From: JAWXCH01 sp034440595
Lineage (GTDB): Bacteria; Planctomycetota; Planctomycetia; Pirellulales; JALHPA01
Reading direction: 5' to 3'
Length of the DNA: 10,930 nucleotides
NCBI GenBank assembly: GCA_034440595.1
Contig: JAWXCH010000416.1
Span: 1 to 10,930 of the forward strand
This document shows, piece after piece, positions 1-8,209 of this stretch. Position numbers and translations under genes: made by a program. The notes below the pieces were generated by a model, which was not told where the DNA came from, made no database searches, and was given only the letters and a program-made list of their open reading frames with translations. Positions within the stretch are counted from its first letter, which is position 1; each line of letters opens with the position of its first letter.

Positions 1-1
1 G

Positions 2-1975
2 ACCTACGTCGGTCGACGTGGCATCTCCAAGTACGGCTGCTCCGGCTGCCACGACATCCCTGGTTTTGAAGATGCCAAACCGATCGGGACATCGCTGGCC
101 GATTGGGGTCGAAAGGATCCAGCCCGGCTGGCGTTTGAAAACGTCGCACAGTATCTGGAGCATGGCCACGGCTCGCTCAGCCCGCACGGCGATCATAAAC
201 ACAGCGATCCGAAGCATAATGGGCACGCAACTGGCGACGCAGCAACCAAAACCGCTGGCGATGGCCAACCGGTCGCAGGTGCCGCTACCACTGAAGACAC
301 CACCTCCGAAGAATTGGCCGTCGGGGCAATGGTCGCGCCAAAGGCAGAAGGGCAAGAGGTCTCGGCAGATTACGGGCTACTCGCCCCAGAGAATGAACAG
401 CCAAGCGAGGCCGATTTGTTGCAGGACGAAGAGTTCTTCCTGGAAAAAATCAAGTCCCACGAACGCGAAGGCTTCATCTGGCAGAAGCTCCACCAGCCGC
501 GCGCGTTCGACTACAAGAAGGTCGTGCTGACCGAAGCCAAACGGTACAACGACCGCTTGCGCATGCCAAAGTTCTCGTTCAGTCAGGACCGCGCCGGCAA
601 CGAGCAGGCCATCGAGGCGATCATGACATTTGTGCTGGGTCTGGTGACCGAGCCTCCAACCAGCCAATACCTGTTTAAACCGTCCCCGCGTGACAGCGCC
701 ATCATCGAGGGTCGCAAGGTATTGGAAAAATACAACTGCGGTGGTTGCCACGTGCTGGAAATGGACCGCTGGGTCATCGAGTACGAACCGGGCTGGACCA
801 GCGAGCTAGAACCGAACAAGTTTCAGGGAGTTTCTCAGGAGAAGGATGGCAAGGAGATCATCGGACCTCCCGATTTCGACGACTACGCCTTCCTCAAGCC
901 GCACTTCACGCCGCATCAGATCGATGTTTCACTGAATACAAATCGACGGGGTCGCCGCACGGCTACTCTGGTCGGTGCGCCGGTTCGCAATCCGGTCACT
1001 GGCAAAATCGCCGGGTACGACGAAGAGGGATTGCCAATCGAAGCAGACGACACGACGACCCCAGCCTCGATATTCGAGTTCACGCTTTACGATCCGGTCC
1101 TGATCAATGGCGATCCGGTGGCTGTGGGTAGCAAGGATCTCCAGATCCAAAAATCCATGTTGGCATCTCGGTCCCCCGGTTCCACCGTACCACGTGTCTA
1201 TCCCGCTTGGGGGGGTGATCTTGCCCGCTGGTTGTATCCAGTCGTCATCGCCGACGAAAACGTGTCGACCGACAGCGCGCCGCAGGCTTGGCAATACCTT
1301 CCACCGACTTTGGCTCAAGAAGGGCGAAAAGTCCAAACCAACTGGGTTTACGACTTTTTGCTGGACCCGCATTTAATCCGCCCAGCGGTGGTGTTGCGGA
1401 TGCCCAAGTTCAATATGTCCCCAAAAGAAGCTCAAGCACTGGCAAATTATTTTGCCGCCGCGGATAATCAGAACTACCCCTATGAGTTTGATCCTCGCAC
1501 ACAGCGCAGTTACCTCGAACAGGCGGCAGTCGGCCATCCAGACCGGCTCAAGGACGGCATGGGGATTGTCACCAGCCTGTGCGTAAAATGCCATTTGGTT
1601 GGCGAGTTCAATCCGGGGGGAAATCCCCGGGCACTGGCTCCACAGCTGGACGGGGTGTACGAGCGTTTACGGCCAGATTACGTTCACGGTTGGGTCGCCA
1701 GCCCCAAACGTTTCCTGCCTTACACGACCATGCCGGCGAATATTATTCATAACTTACCGCTTTCCCAGGAACTGTTCCCCGGTGACAGCATTCAGCAGCT
1801 CAATGGGGTAGTGGACCTGCTGATGAATTACACGCGATTTGTGAACGAGCAATTTAAAGTCCAACCACTAATTCAGACGCCGCCGGCAGATGGTGCGGCA
1901 ACAGATCCGGCTGCACCAGGTGCTGCGACACCACCAATTGCAACACCTCCCCCCACGGGGCCTGCTTCACCATAA
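2..1975 (+). CDS. Multiheme c-type cytochrome, at least three hemes, 5'-truncated by the window edge
   Basis: The reading frame is open from base 2, so this is the C-terminal 657 residues of a longer protein; the first in-frame ATG (314) lies downstream of a heme motif and is not the start. Three CXXCH motifs are visible: CSGCH (codons 13-17, bases 38-52), CGGCH (codon 246, bases 737-751) and CVKCH (codon 527, bases 1580-1594). Each is followed by a plausible axial Met: RMPKF at codon 188, RMPKF at codon 467 and TMPAN at codon 577, giving three His/Met cytochrome c units. A His/Gly-rich then acidic linker (codons about 54-120) separates heme 1 from its Met. The last 35 or so residues are Pro/Ala/Thr-rich. 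Cytochromes of this type act outside the cytoplasmic membrane; any signal peptide is out of view. Its position ahead of cupredoxins and cox genes suggests an electron carrier in the respiratory chain. Exact partner and total heme number are unknown. Confidence 0.9.
   Translation, partial: TYVGRRGISKYGCSGCHDIPGFEDAKPIGTSLADWGRKDPARLAFENVAQYLEHGHGSLSPHGDHKHSDPKHNGHATGDAATKTAGDGQPVAGAATTEDTTSEELAVGAMVAPKAEGQEVSADYGLLAPENEQPSEADLLQDEEFFLEKIKSHEREGFIWQKLHQPRAFDYKKVVLTEAKRYNDRLRMPKFSFSQDRAGNEQAIEAIMTFVLGLVTEPPTSQYLFKPSPRDSAIIEGRKVLEKYNCGGCHVLEMDRWVIEYEPGWTSELEPNKFQGVSQEKDGKEIIGPPDFDDYAFLKPHFTPHQIDVSLNTNRRGRRTATLVGAPVRNPVTGKIAGYDEEGLPIEADDTTTPASIFEFTLYDPVLINGDPVAVGSKDLQIQKSMLASRSPGSTVPRVYPAWGGDLARWLYPVVIADENVSTDSAPQAWQYLPPTLAQEGRKVQTNWVYDFLLDPHLIRPAVVLRMPKFNMSPKEAQALANYFAAADNQNYPYEFDPRTQRSYLEQAAVGHPDRLKDGMGIVTSLCVKCHLVGEFNPGGNPRALAPQLDGVYERLRPDYVHGWVASPKRFLPYTTMPANIIHNLPLSQELFPGDSIQQLNGVVDLLMNYTRFVNEQFKVQPLIQTPPADGAATDPAAPGAATPPIATPPPTGPASP
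161..229 (+). other. His-rich linker inside the first heme domain of the multiheme cytochrome
   Basis: These 23 codons hold eight His residues interspersed with Gly, Ser, Asp and Lys, followed by an Ala/Thr/Glu-rich stretch to about base 360. The linker sits between the CSGCH motif and the matching RMPKF Met, where class I cytochrome c domains normally have a compact helical fold. Metal binding by the His cluster is possible, but only the composition is seen here. Confidence 0.7.
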
Positions 1976-2096
1976 CACTTAACACACAAGATATTCAGGA
2001 AACCACCGTCCGTTTGTCACCCAGGGCCGGGTGATCCCACCACCGTCATCGGCCAGTGTCAGGAATGTGGCTGGTCATGATTTAGGAGAATTGGCA
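1976..2096 (+). promoter_or_regulatory. Intergenic leader with two small inverted repeats ahead of the first cupredoxin gene
   Basis: This 121-base gap holds a perfect 6-bp stem TCACCC/GGGTGA (2017-2022 with 2029-2034, 6-base loop). A second, longer imperfect stem, TCAT-C-GGCCAG / CTGGTC-ATGA (2046-2056 with 2071-2080), has one bulged C and one G-U pair. The second stem ends directly against the Shine-Dalgarno region at 2081-2087, so it could influence ribosome access. Neither is followed by a T-tract, so neither looks like an intrinsic terminator. No promoter could be assigned with confidence. Confidence 0.35.
2083..2087 (+). promoter_or_regulatory. Ribosome binding site deciding the start of the first cupredoxin
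   Basis: The sequence TTTAGGAGAA lies before ATG at 2097, with about nine bases between the AGGAG core and the start codon. It favours 2097 over the longer in-frame GTG at 2031. Translation from 2097 opens directly with a basic-hydrophobic signal peptide, whereas the extension from 2031 would put an unrelated 22-residue stretch in front of it. Confidence 0.7.
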
Positions 2097-2894
2097 ATGC
2101 AGAAGATTCTGAAAAACACGATCGGTTGTACGAAGGCGTTGGGCATTTTGCTGTTGCTCACCGTGGTCGCCAGCTTCCCTTCGACTTCGATCGCACAGGA
2201 ATGGGGCACGTTGAAGGGAAAGTTTATTTACGACGGAGTAGCTCCCGCTCCCATCGAGTGGAAGTGCAACGTCAAGATTGACAAGGACCAGAAGACCTGT
2301 TGCGCCGTCAAGCACATTGATGAATCGTTGTTGGTGGATAAAGACGGCGGGCTGGCGAATGTTATCATCTGGCTCCGTAGTAAGCCGAAGGCCATCCATC
2401 CAGGTTATGCCGCAGACGCCAAGGGAACTGTGACGCTGGACAACAAAGATTGCAAATTCACTCCGCGTGCATTTGGCGTGCGAATTGGCCAGACATTAGA
2501 GATCGCTAATTCCGACAACGTCCAGCACAACAGTAAAGGTCCCGGCTTCAATCCTTTGATTTCACCGGACACATCGACGAAGCAAACACCAAAGAGTGCG
2601 ACGTTAATTCCTACAGAAATTACCTGCAGCATCCATCCGTGGATGAGTTGCCGCATGCTCGTTCGACCCGATCCGTACTTTGCCGTGACCGCGGCCGATG
2701 GCACGTTTGAAATCAAAGACCTGCCGGCCGGCGATCATGAGTTTTCGGTCTGGCATGAGAAGGCGGGTTACATTAGCAAGATCCAGCTCGACGGTAAGGC
2801 AACAACTTGGGACAAGGGGCGATTCAAGCGCAAGGTCGTCGAGGGGGACAACGACCTGGGAGAGATCAAAGCCTCCGCCACTCTGTTTAAGTAA
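2097..2894 (+). CDS. Secreted cupredoxin-like blue copper protein (amicyanin-type ligand loop)
   Basis: The protein has 265 residues. It starts with a Sec signal peptide (KILK basic end, hydrophobic core about 15-28, probable cleavage after SIA at residue 33), so it acts outside the cytoplasmic membrane. A probable type 1 copper site is complete: His144 (in VQHNS) plus Cys177, His180 and Met183 in CSIHPWM. The C-x2-H-x2-M spacing matches amicyanin (CTPHPFM) rather than plastocyanin (C-x2-H-x4-M). Two further Cys, Cys68 and Cys119, are kept in the paralogue downstream and may form a disulfide. A C-terminal beta-rich segment (DGTFEIKDLPAGDHEF, about 203-218) resembles carboxypeptidase-regulatory-like repeats. 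Placement beside cytochromes and cox genes suggests a periplasmic electron carrier. Database names for such proteins vary, and an electron-transfer role is inference. A palindrome 44 bases downstream may end its transcript. Confidence 0.8.
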   Translation: MQKILKNTIGCTKALGILLLLTVVASFPSTSIAQEWGTLKGKFIYDGVAPAPIEWKCNVKIDKDQKTCCAVKHIDESLLVDKDGGLANVIIWLRSKPKAIHPGYAADAKGTVTLDNKDCKFTPRAFGVRIGQTLEIANSDNVQHNSKGPGFNPLISPDTSTKQTPKSATLIPTEITCSIHPWMSCRMLVRPDPYFAVTAADGTFEIKDLPAGDHEFSVWHEKAGYISKIQLDGKATTWDKGRFKRKVVEGDNDLGEIKASATLFK

Positions 2895-2938
2895 ATTTCT
2901 GCGTTAAATCCCGTATTGAGTTCGTGTTTCGATTTCCA

Positions 2939-2972
2939 CTCTCGTCACGATCTAATTAGATCGTGACGAGAG
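2939..2972 (+). terminator. Perfect 34-bp palindrome, possible terminator hairpin or operator
   Basis: Two 17-base arms are exact reverse complements with no spacer, centred between 2955 and 2956 (arm CTCTCGTCACGATCTAA). As RNA it would fold to a long stem with a small AAUU loop, 44 bases after the stop of the first cupredoxin and 57 bases before the start of the second. The following bases, ACTTTAATAG then CATTTTT about 14 bases later, are only moderately T-rich, so this is not a textbook intrinsic terminator. The exact dyad would also suit a dimeric DNA-binding regulator. Confidence 0.5.
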
Positions 2973-3029
2973 ACTTTAATAGTCGCATTTTTCGCTGAAT
3001 TTGATGAAGCGTTACCCAGCAGAGTCATT

Positions 3030-3920
3030 ATGAATAGCTGTTACATTTTCAAAAACCGCAGTCTTCTCACCTTGCTCGCTTGCGTTTGCCTGCTCACAGG
3101 CTGCAATCGGTCGACAATGGATCCTCCACCGGTCGAATCGGCCGCGCTGACAATTCGCAAGTCCCTGGAAACCGCAACGGTTGGGGACGGCGGACCGGAG
3201 GTCAGCACCGTAGCGACCAGTTTTGGAACACTGAAGGGTCAGTTCATATTCGAAGGCCCCCCCCAAGTGCGCAAGCTGCTGAATGCTGATAAAGAGCAGA
3301 ATATCTGTGCTCCCGGTGGGCAGATGCCTCAAGACAACATTTTGCTGATCGGTGAAAACGGCGGTATTGCCAACGTGGTCATCTACGCCAAAAAAACCAA
3401 AGGCAAACACGAATCGGCCATTCAGCCTGTCAATCCAGAGGTGGTGTTCGATCAAAAACAATGCATGTTCCTGTCCCCGGTCTTGGCCGCACAGGTCGGG
3501 CAGACGATTCGAATAAAAAATAGCGATCCAATTCTGCACAACACCAACATTTCCAAAACCAGCTTTAACCAGCAGATTCCGGTGAAAGGATCGCTAGATT
3601 TTCCGGTCAAGTCCGAAGTACTGACGCCGATCGAAGTCAGTTGCAGCATTCATCCCTGGATGAAGGCCTACATGCTGTTTCGCAAAGACAGCTACTTTGC
3701 CGTGACCGACAAGGATGGCAAATTTGAAATTCCTAATCTGCCGGCCGATGAAGAGATCCTGTTTCAAGTCTGGCATGCGAAAGCTCCGCGAGGTTTGCCG
3801 GCATCTTCCACAGTAATCAAGGCCGATGACAAAGGCCAATTCAAGGTTAAATTAGAAAAAGACCAAGTACTGGATGTGCAGCAGCTCAAGGTTGCAGCGC
3901 CCGCGTTAGTCTCCGGTTAA
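3030..3920 (+). CDS. Cupredoxin-like blue copper lipoprotein, paralogue of the preceding gene
   Basis: The protein has 296 residues. The N-terminus is a lipoprotein signal peptide with lipobox LTGC, so Cys25 would be lipidated and the protein anchored at the periplasmic face of a membrane. From about residue 68 it aligns with the previous gene product: GTLKGQFIFEG, the DKEQ-x2-C segment (Cys93), GGIANVVIY, Cys145, GQTIRIKNSD, then the probable copper ligands His170, Cys205, His208 and Met211 in CSIHPWM. The C-terminal DGKFEIPNLPADEE segment is also shared. Ligand spacing is amicyanin-like. The pair looks like a tandem duplication that diverged into a soluble or secreted form and a lipid-anchored form. 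The gene contains a run of eight C (3257-3264) and a run of seven A (3390-3396). The Shine-Dalgarno is weak. A role as membrane-tethered electron donor near cytochrome oxidase is inferred from family and neighbours. Confidence 0.8.
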   Translation: MNSCYIFKNRSLLTLLACVCLLTGCNRSTMDPPPVESAALTIRKSLETATVGDGGPEVSTVATSFGTLKGQFIFEGPPQVRKLLNADKEQNICAPGGQMPQDNILLIGENGGIANVVIYAKKTKGKHESAIQPVNPEVVFDQKQCMFLSPVLAAQVGQTIRIKNSDPILHNTNISKTSFNQQIPVKGSLDFPVKSEVLTPIEVSCSIHPWMKAYMLFRKDSYFAVTDKDGKFEIPNLPADEEILFQVWHAKAPRGLPASSTVIKADDKGQFKVKLEKDQVLDVQQLKVAAPALVSG

Positions 3921-4024
3921 CGGCAAAGCAGTTTTGCAGGGAATCCTTTCGGCTGGGTTGTTTGTAAGCGACATATTTATCGAGTTGAAGTTTTTTCTGG
4001 TAGTTGAAAGCGAAGTGATCATTC
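3921..4024 (+). other. Intergenic gap between the cupredoxin lipoprotein and diheme cytochrome genes
   Basis: This 104-base AT-richer gap holds a short potential stem GCAAA/TTTTGC at about 3923-3938 and a stretch with TTGTTT and ATATTTAT that might contain promoter elements. No promoter, terminator or operator can be assigned with confidence. The Shine-Dalgarno ahead of 4025 is weak (AGCGAAG). Confidence 0.25.
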
Positions 4025-5404
4025 ATGACCTTGACTCGTAACCTGACTCAGCAACTGTTCGGACTTCAATCGTGCATCGGCCTGACAGTGCTGGTCTGCC
4101 TGTTCGCGCTGACCGGCTGCGATGGCTCTCCCCCAGCGCGCTTTCACTTGAATATGGTGGCCCAGTCGAAAGAGCGGGTCGACGAGGCCAACCAACAGCA
4201 AGTGGCCGACATACTGACTGCGATGTTCGGTACACCGGATAATCCGTTTGTGCTGCCCGAGACCGGCCTGGATATCAACAAATTGCGCCGCGCGGCCGGA
4301 CCGGTCAGTAGCGACAAAATCGGCCAGCGAACCGGTCTGTACCGCGAGCATTGCGTCCATTGCCACGGCATCAGCGGGGATGGCATGGGACCGACCGCTG
4401 CGTTTCTCAAACCGTACCCGCGCGATTTTCGACAAGGAGTCTTCAAGTTCAAGTCGAACGCGCTGAACGCGATGCCGACCGACGAAGACCTGATGCGCAC
4501 CCTAAAGCACGGGTTGGAAAACTCGGCCATGCCATCGTTTGAGGTGGCACTTCCTCCGGCAGATCTAGAGGCCCTGGCCGAGTATGTCAAGTACCTGAGC
4601 ATGCGTGGCCAGACAGAACTGGCATTGATTGCGCAGGTATTTGAAACCGTGGATGATGATGATAAGGACAAGCGTTTGTTGTCCTCCAGTCGAGAAATGC
4701 TGCTCGATACGGTGCTCTTGCCCATCGCCGAGCAGTGGCAGAACGCCAACGACAGCGTCGTGCGGCCAGAGGAACCACCGGCGGATTTCGGCAGCCTGGC
4801 CTCCATCGAAAAAGGGCGTCAATTGTTCTTTGGCAACAAGGGAGGCTGTGTCAAATGCCACGGCACCACTGCACTCGGCGATGGACAGACAACTGACTTT
4901 GATGCGTGGAGTAAACTAGTCATCGACGCCAAGGCCGCGGCCGAAGGGACTATAGAAAAACAGCCTGGGGCGCGCGAGGCGTTGAGCAAAAAGATCGCAG
5001 AATTTGAGGCGAGAAAGAACAAGGTCGGCAAAGCAGAGCCGTTTGCCTCTCCCGAAGCAGAACAAGAAGCCAAAGATTCAATCGCTGAGGATGAAAAGAC
5101 CTACGTAGAGAACGAATTCTTTTCCCACATGCAGCTCCGAGCGATTGACGAATTCTCCTTGCCGCCGCGAAACATCGAACCGCGCAATTTGCGGATGGGC
5201 TACTATCGCGGTGGACGACGCCCGATCGACATTTATTACCGCCTCGCTACTGGAATCTACGGCACACCGATGCCCGGTATTGCCGGACCAGCCGTAACGA
5301 CGGAAGAGATCTGGAATATTGTCGACTATGTTCTGGCCGTGCCGCTAGAACCAGGTGGGCAACTCGGCGCCGATCGAACGATGGCCGCGCGCGAGCGGAA
5401 TTAG
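4025..5404 (+). CDS. Diheme cytochrome c lipoprotein
   Basis: The protein has 459 residues. It begins with a lipoprotein signal peptide, lipobox LTGC with lipidated Cys32, placing it on the periplasmic side of a membrane. Two heme c motifs are present: CVHCH (residues 110-114), followed by GISGDGMGP and Met169 in AMPSF, and CVKCH (275-279), followed by GTTALGDGQ and Met416 in TPMPG. Both domains therefore have His/Met ligand sets. Between heme 2 and its Met is a long charged, Ala/Glu/Lys-rich, probably helical insertion (about 292-350), then the conserved-looking PPRNIEPRNLRMGYYRGG segment. It sits about 100 bases upstream of coxB and is a strong candidate for direct electron donor to the CuA centre, since CoxB lacks a fused heme domain. 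Similarity to the cytochrome subunits of alternative complex III (ActE-like) is possible but not shown. Confidence 0.88.
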   Translation: MTLTRNLTQQLFGLQSCIGLTVLVCLFALTGCDGSPPARFHLNMVAQSKERVDEANQQQVADILTAMFGTPDNPFVLPETGLDINKLRRAAGPVSSDKIGQRTGLYREHCVHCHGISGDGMGPTAAFLKPYPRDFRQGVFKFKSNALNAMPTDEDLMRTLKHGLENSAMPSFEVALPPADLEALAEYVKYLSMRGQTELALIAQVFETVDDDDKDKRLLSSSREMLLDTVLLPIAEQWQNANDSVVRPEEPPADFGSLASIEKGRQLFFGNKGGCVKCHGTTALGDGQTTDFDAWSKLVIDAKAAAEGTIEKQPGAREALSKKIAEFEARKNKVGKAEPFASPEAEQEAKDSIAEDEKTYVENEFFSHMQLRAIDEFSLPPRNIEPRNLRMGYYRGGRRPIDIYYRLATGIYGTPMPGIAGPAVTTEEIWNIVDYVLAVPLEPGGQLGADRTMAARERN

Positions 5405-5441
5405 ACAAACTGAACTTTAGAAATACTGTGCATAGCAAATA

Positions 5442-5475
5442 GCGTCACGCAGGTCGGCAAACGACCCCCTGACGC
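5442..5475 (+). promoter_or_regulatory. Two-part stem-loop in the coxB leader
   Basis: GCGTCA (5442-5447) pairs with TGACGC (5470-5475), and GGTCG (5452-5456) pairs with CGACC (5462-5466). An internal loop CGCA/CCC separates the stems and the apical loop is GCAAA. The structure lies 37 bases after the diheme cytochrome stop and 15 bases before the coxB Shine-Dalgarno. No T-tract follows, so it is more likely an RNA processing, stability or translational element than an intrinsic terminator. Function is inferred only from position and pairing. Confidence 0.4.
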
Positions 5476-5490
5476 GCAGCCTTTAGGTGT

Positions 5491-5496
5491 GGAGGA
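5491..5496 (+). promoter_or_regulatory. Strong ribosome binding site selecting the GTG start of coxB
   Basis: GGAGGA is followed by six bases and then GTG at 5503. It is one of the strongest Shine-Dalgarno sequences in the window and supports initiation at GTG. The N-terminus produced, MGKIWSLLFLLVL, is a sensible start for a subunit II leader helix. Confidence 0.75.
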
Positions 5497-5502
5497 AGAA
5501 TC

Positions 5503-6279
5503 GTGGGAAAAATTTGGAGCCTGCTCTTTTTGCTGGTCTTGATCGGCGGCGTAGGCTGTTTTCTGGTCGCACCTAGCTACAATTTGACCCTCCCGCAGGA
5601 TGTCTCCTCGCACGGGCACGCGATCGACCACCTGTACGTGTTCATTCTGGTGCTGACCGGCGTGGTCTTTGTGGCCACGCAGGCAGTGTTTTTCTGGTTT
5701 CTCTGGAAGTACGACGCTGCCAACAACCGCGAGCCGGTAAAGTACACGCACGGCAGCCACACCTTGGAGATTGTCTGGACGATTATTCCAGCGGCCACGC
5801 TGCTGTTCATCGCGCTTTACCAGATGAACGCCTGGGCTTCGTCCAAGATGCGCATGCCCAATATTCTGCCGACGGTCGAGGTATCAGCCCGGCAGTTTGA
5901 GTGGCGATTGCGATACCCCGGCCCGGACCAAATTTTGGGAACACGGGACGACCTGTTTCATGTCAACGACCTGCACATTCCGGTCAACGAAGAGATCCTG
6001 ATTGATCTGAAGAGCCAGGATGTATTACACAGTTTCTTCCTGCCGAACTTGCGGGTGAAACAAGATGCGGTTCCGGGCATGAAGATTCCTGTCTGGTTCA
6101 AGGCGACCGAGACCGGCAGCTATGATATCGTCTGCGCCGAACTGTGCGGATGGGGGCACTACAAAATGAAGGGACGCCTGGTCGTGCAATCGCGCCAGGA
6201 TTATGACCGCTGGTTGCAAGAAATGTACAAGGCCCAGGCACAAACTGCTTCGCCTCCGGCGAGCGAAGAAGATAACTGA
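5503..6279 (+). CDS. coxB: Cytochrome c oxidase subunit II (CuA subunit)
   Basis: The 258-residue protein accepts electrons from a periplasmic carrier at the binuclear CuA centre and passes them to heme a in subunit I. After a hydrophobic leader (5-22) come two membrane helices (about 43-67 and 90-110, the second preceded by HGSHTLEIVWTIIP, a subunit II hallmark). The periplasmic cupredoxin domain follows. All CuA ligands are present: His176, then Cys211, Glu213, Cys215, His219 and Met222 in CAELCGWGHYKM. The aromatic QFEWRLRYPG segment typical of the electron entry path is also there. There is no CXXCH, so this is an aa3-type rather than caa3-type subunit. It starts with GTG behind GGAGGA. 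Its TGA stop overlaps the coxA Shine-Dalgarno, eight bases before the coxA start, indicating translational linkage. A lipobox at Cys19 is not convincing (GVGC). Confidence 0.97.
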   Translation: MGKIWSLLFLLVLIGGVGCFLVAPSYNLTLPQDVSSHGHAIDHLYVFILVLTGVVFVATQAVFFWFLWKYDAANNREPVKYTHGSHTLEIVWTIIPAATLLFIALYQMNAWASSKMRMPNILPTVEVSARQFEWRLRYPGPDQILGTRDDLFHVNDLHIPVNEEILIDLKSQDVLHSFFLPNLRVKQDAVPGMKIPVWFKATETGSYDIVCAELCGWGHYKMKGRLVVQSRQDYDRWLQEMYKAQAQTASPPASEEDN

Positions 6280-6282
6280 GGA
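6277..6282 (+). promoter_or_regulatory. coxA ribosome binding site overlapping the coxB stop codon
   Basis: TGAGGA contains the coxB TGA stop and the GAGGA core, five bases before the coxA ATG at 6288. The arrangement suits translational coupling that would keep subunit I and II production in step. Confidence 0.65.
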
Positions 6283-6287
6283 TTCGA

Positions 6288-8140
<1,853 letters not shown>

Positions 8141-8147
<7 letters not shown>

Positions 8148-8172
8148 CAAACACTGTCATTAGTAAACGCTG
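8141..8172 (+). repeat. Tandem 16-bp direct repeat spanning the coxA stop codon
   Basis: TCATTAGCAAACACTG (8141-8156) is followed immediately by TCATTAGTAAACGCTG (8157-8172), matching at 14 of 16 positions. The first copy contains the coxA TAG stop. A shorter echo, TCACCATTAG, follows at 8173. It looks like a local slippage duplication in the 62-base gap before ctaA. No terminator is visible in that gap. Confidence 0.7.
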
Positions 8173-8209
8173 TCACCATTAGTGCATTTAAATTCGCCCA
8201 GATTTTTTG

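Noticed and set aside
314..316. ATG at 314 as the start of the multiheme cytochrome
   Set aside because: The frame is open to base 2 and encodes CSGCH upstream, with no signal peptide after 314, so the gene starts left of the window.
18..530. 170-codon + strand reading frame at the left edge
   Set aside because: It overlaps the multiheme cytochrome in another frame, its protein is low-complexity Arg/Ser/Pro-rich, and the overlapping frame has a clear heme motif at codons 13-17.
1209..1215. G7 run in the multiheme cytochrome as a phase-variation tract
   Set aside because: Short, and within an intact frame; weaker case than the C8/A7 pair in the lipoprotein gene.
2031..2096. Upstream GTG start adding 22 residues to the first cupredoxin
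   Set aside because: The ATG at 2097 has a good AGGAG and opens straight into a signal peptide; the extension would bury it.
4144..4806. 220-codon minus strand frame opposite the diheme cytochrome
   Set aside because: It is the antisense shadow of a strongly supported gene; the translation is Ser/Arg-rich with no recognisable motif.
5545..5559. Possible lipobox GVGC at CoxB Cys19
   Set aside because: The -3 position is Gly rather than Leu/Val/Ile, so it does not fit the lipobox pattern well; CoxB is anchored by membrane helices anyway.
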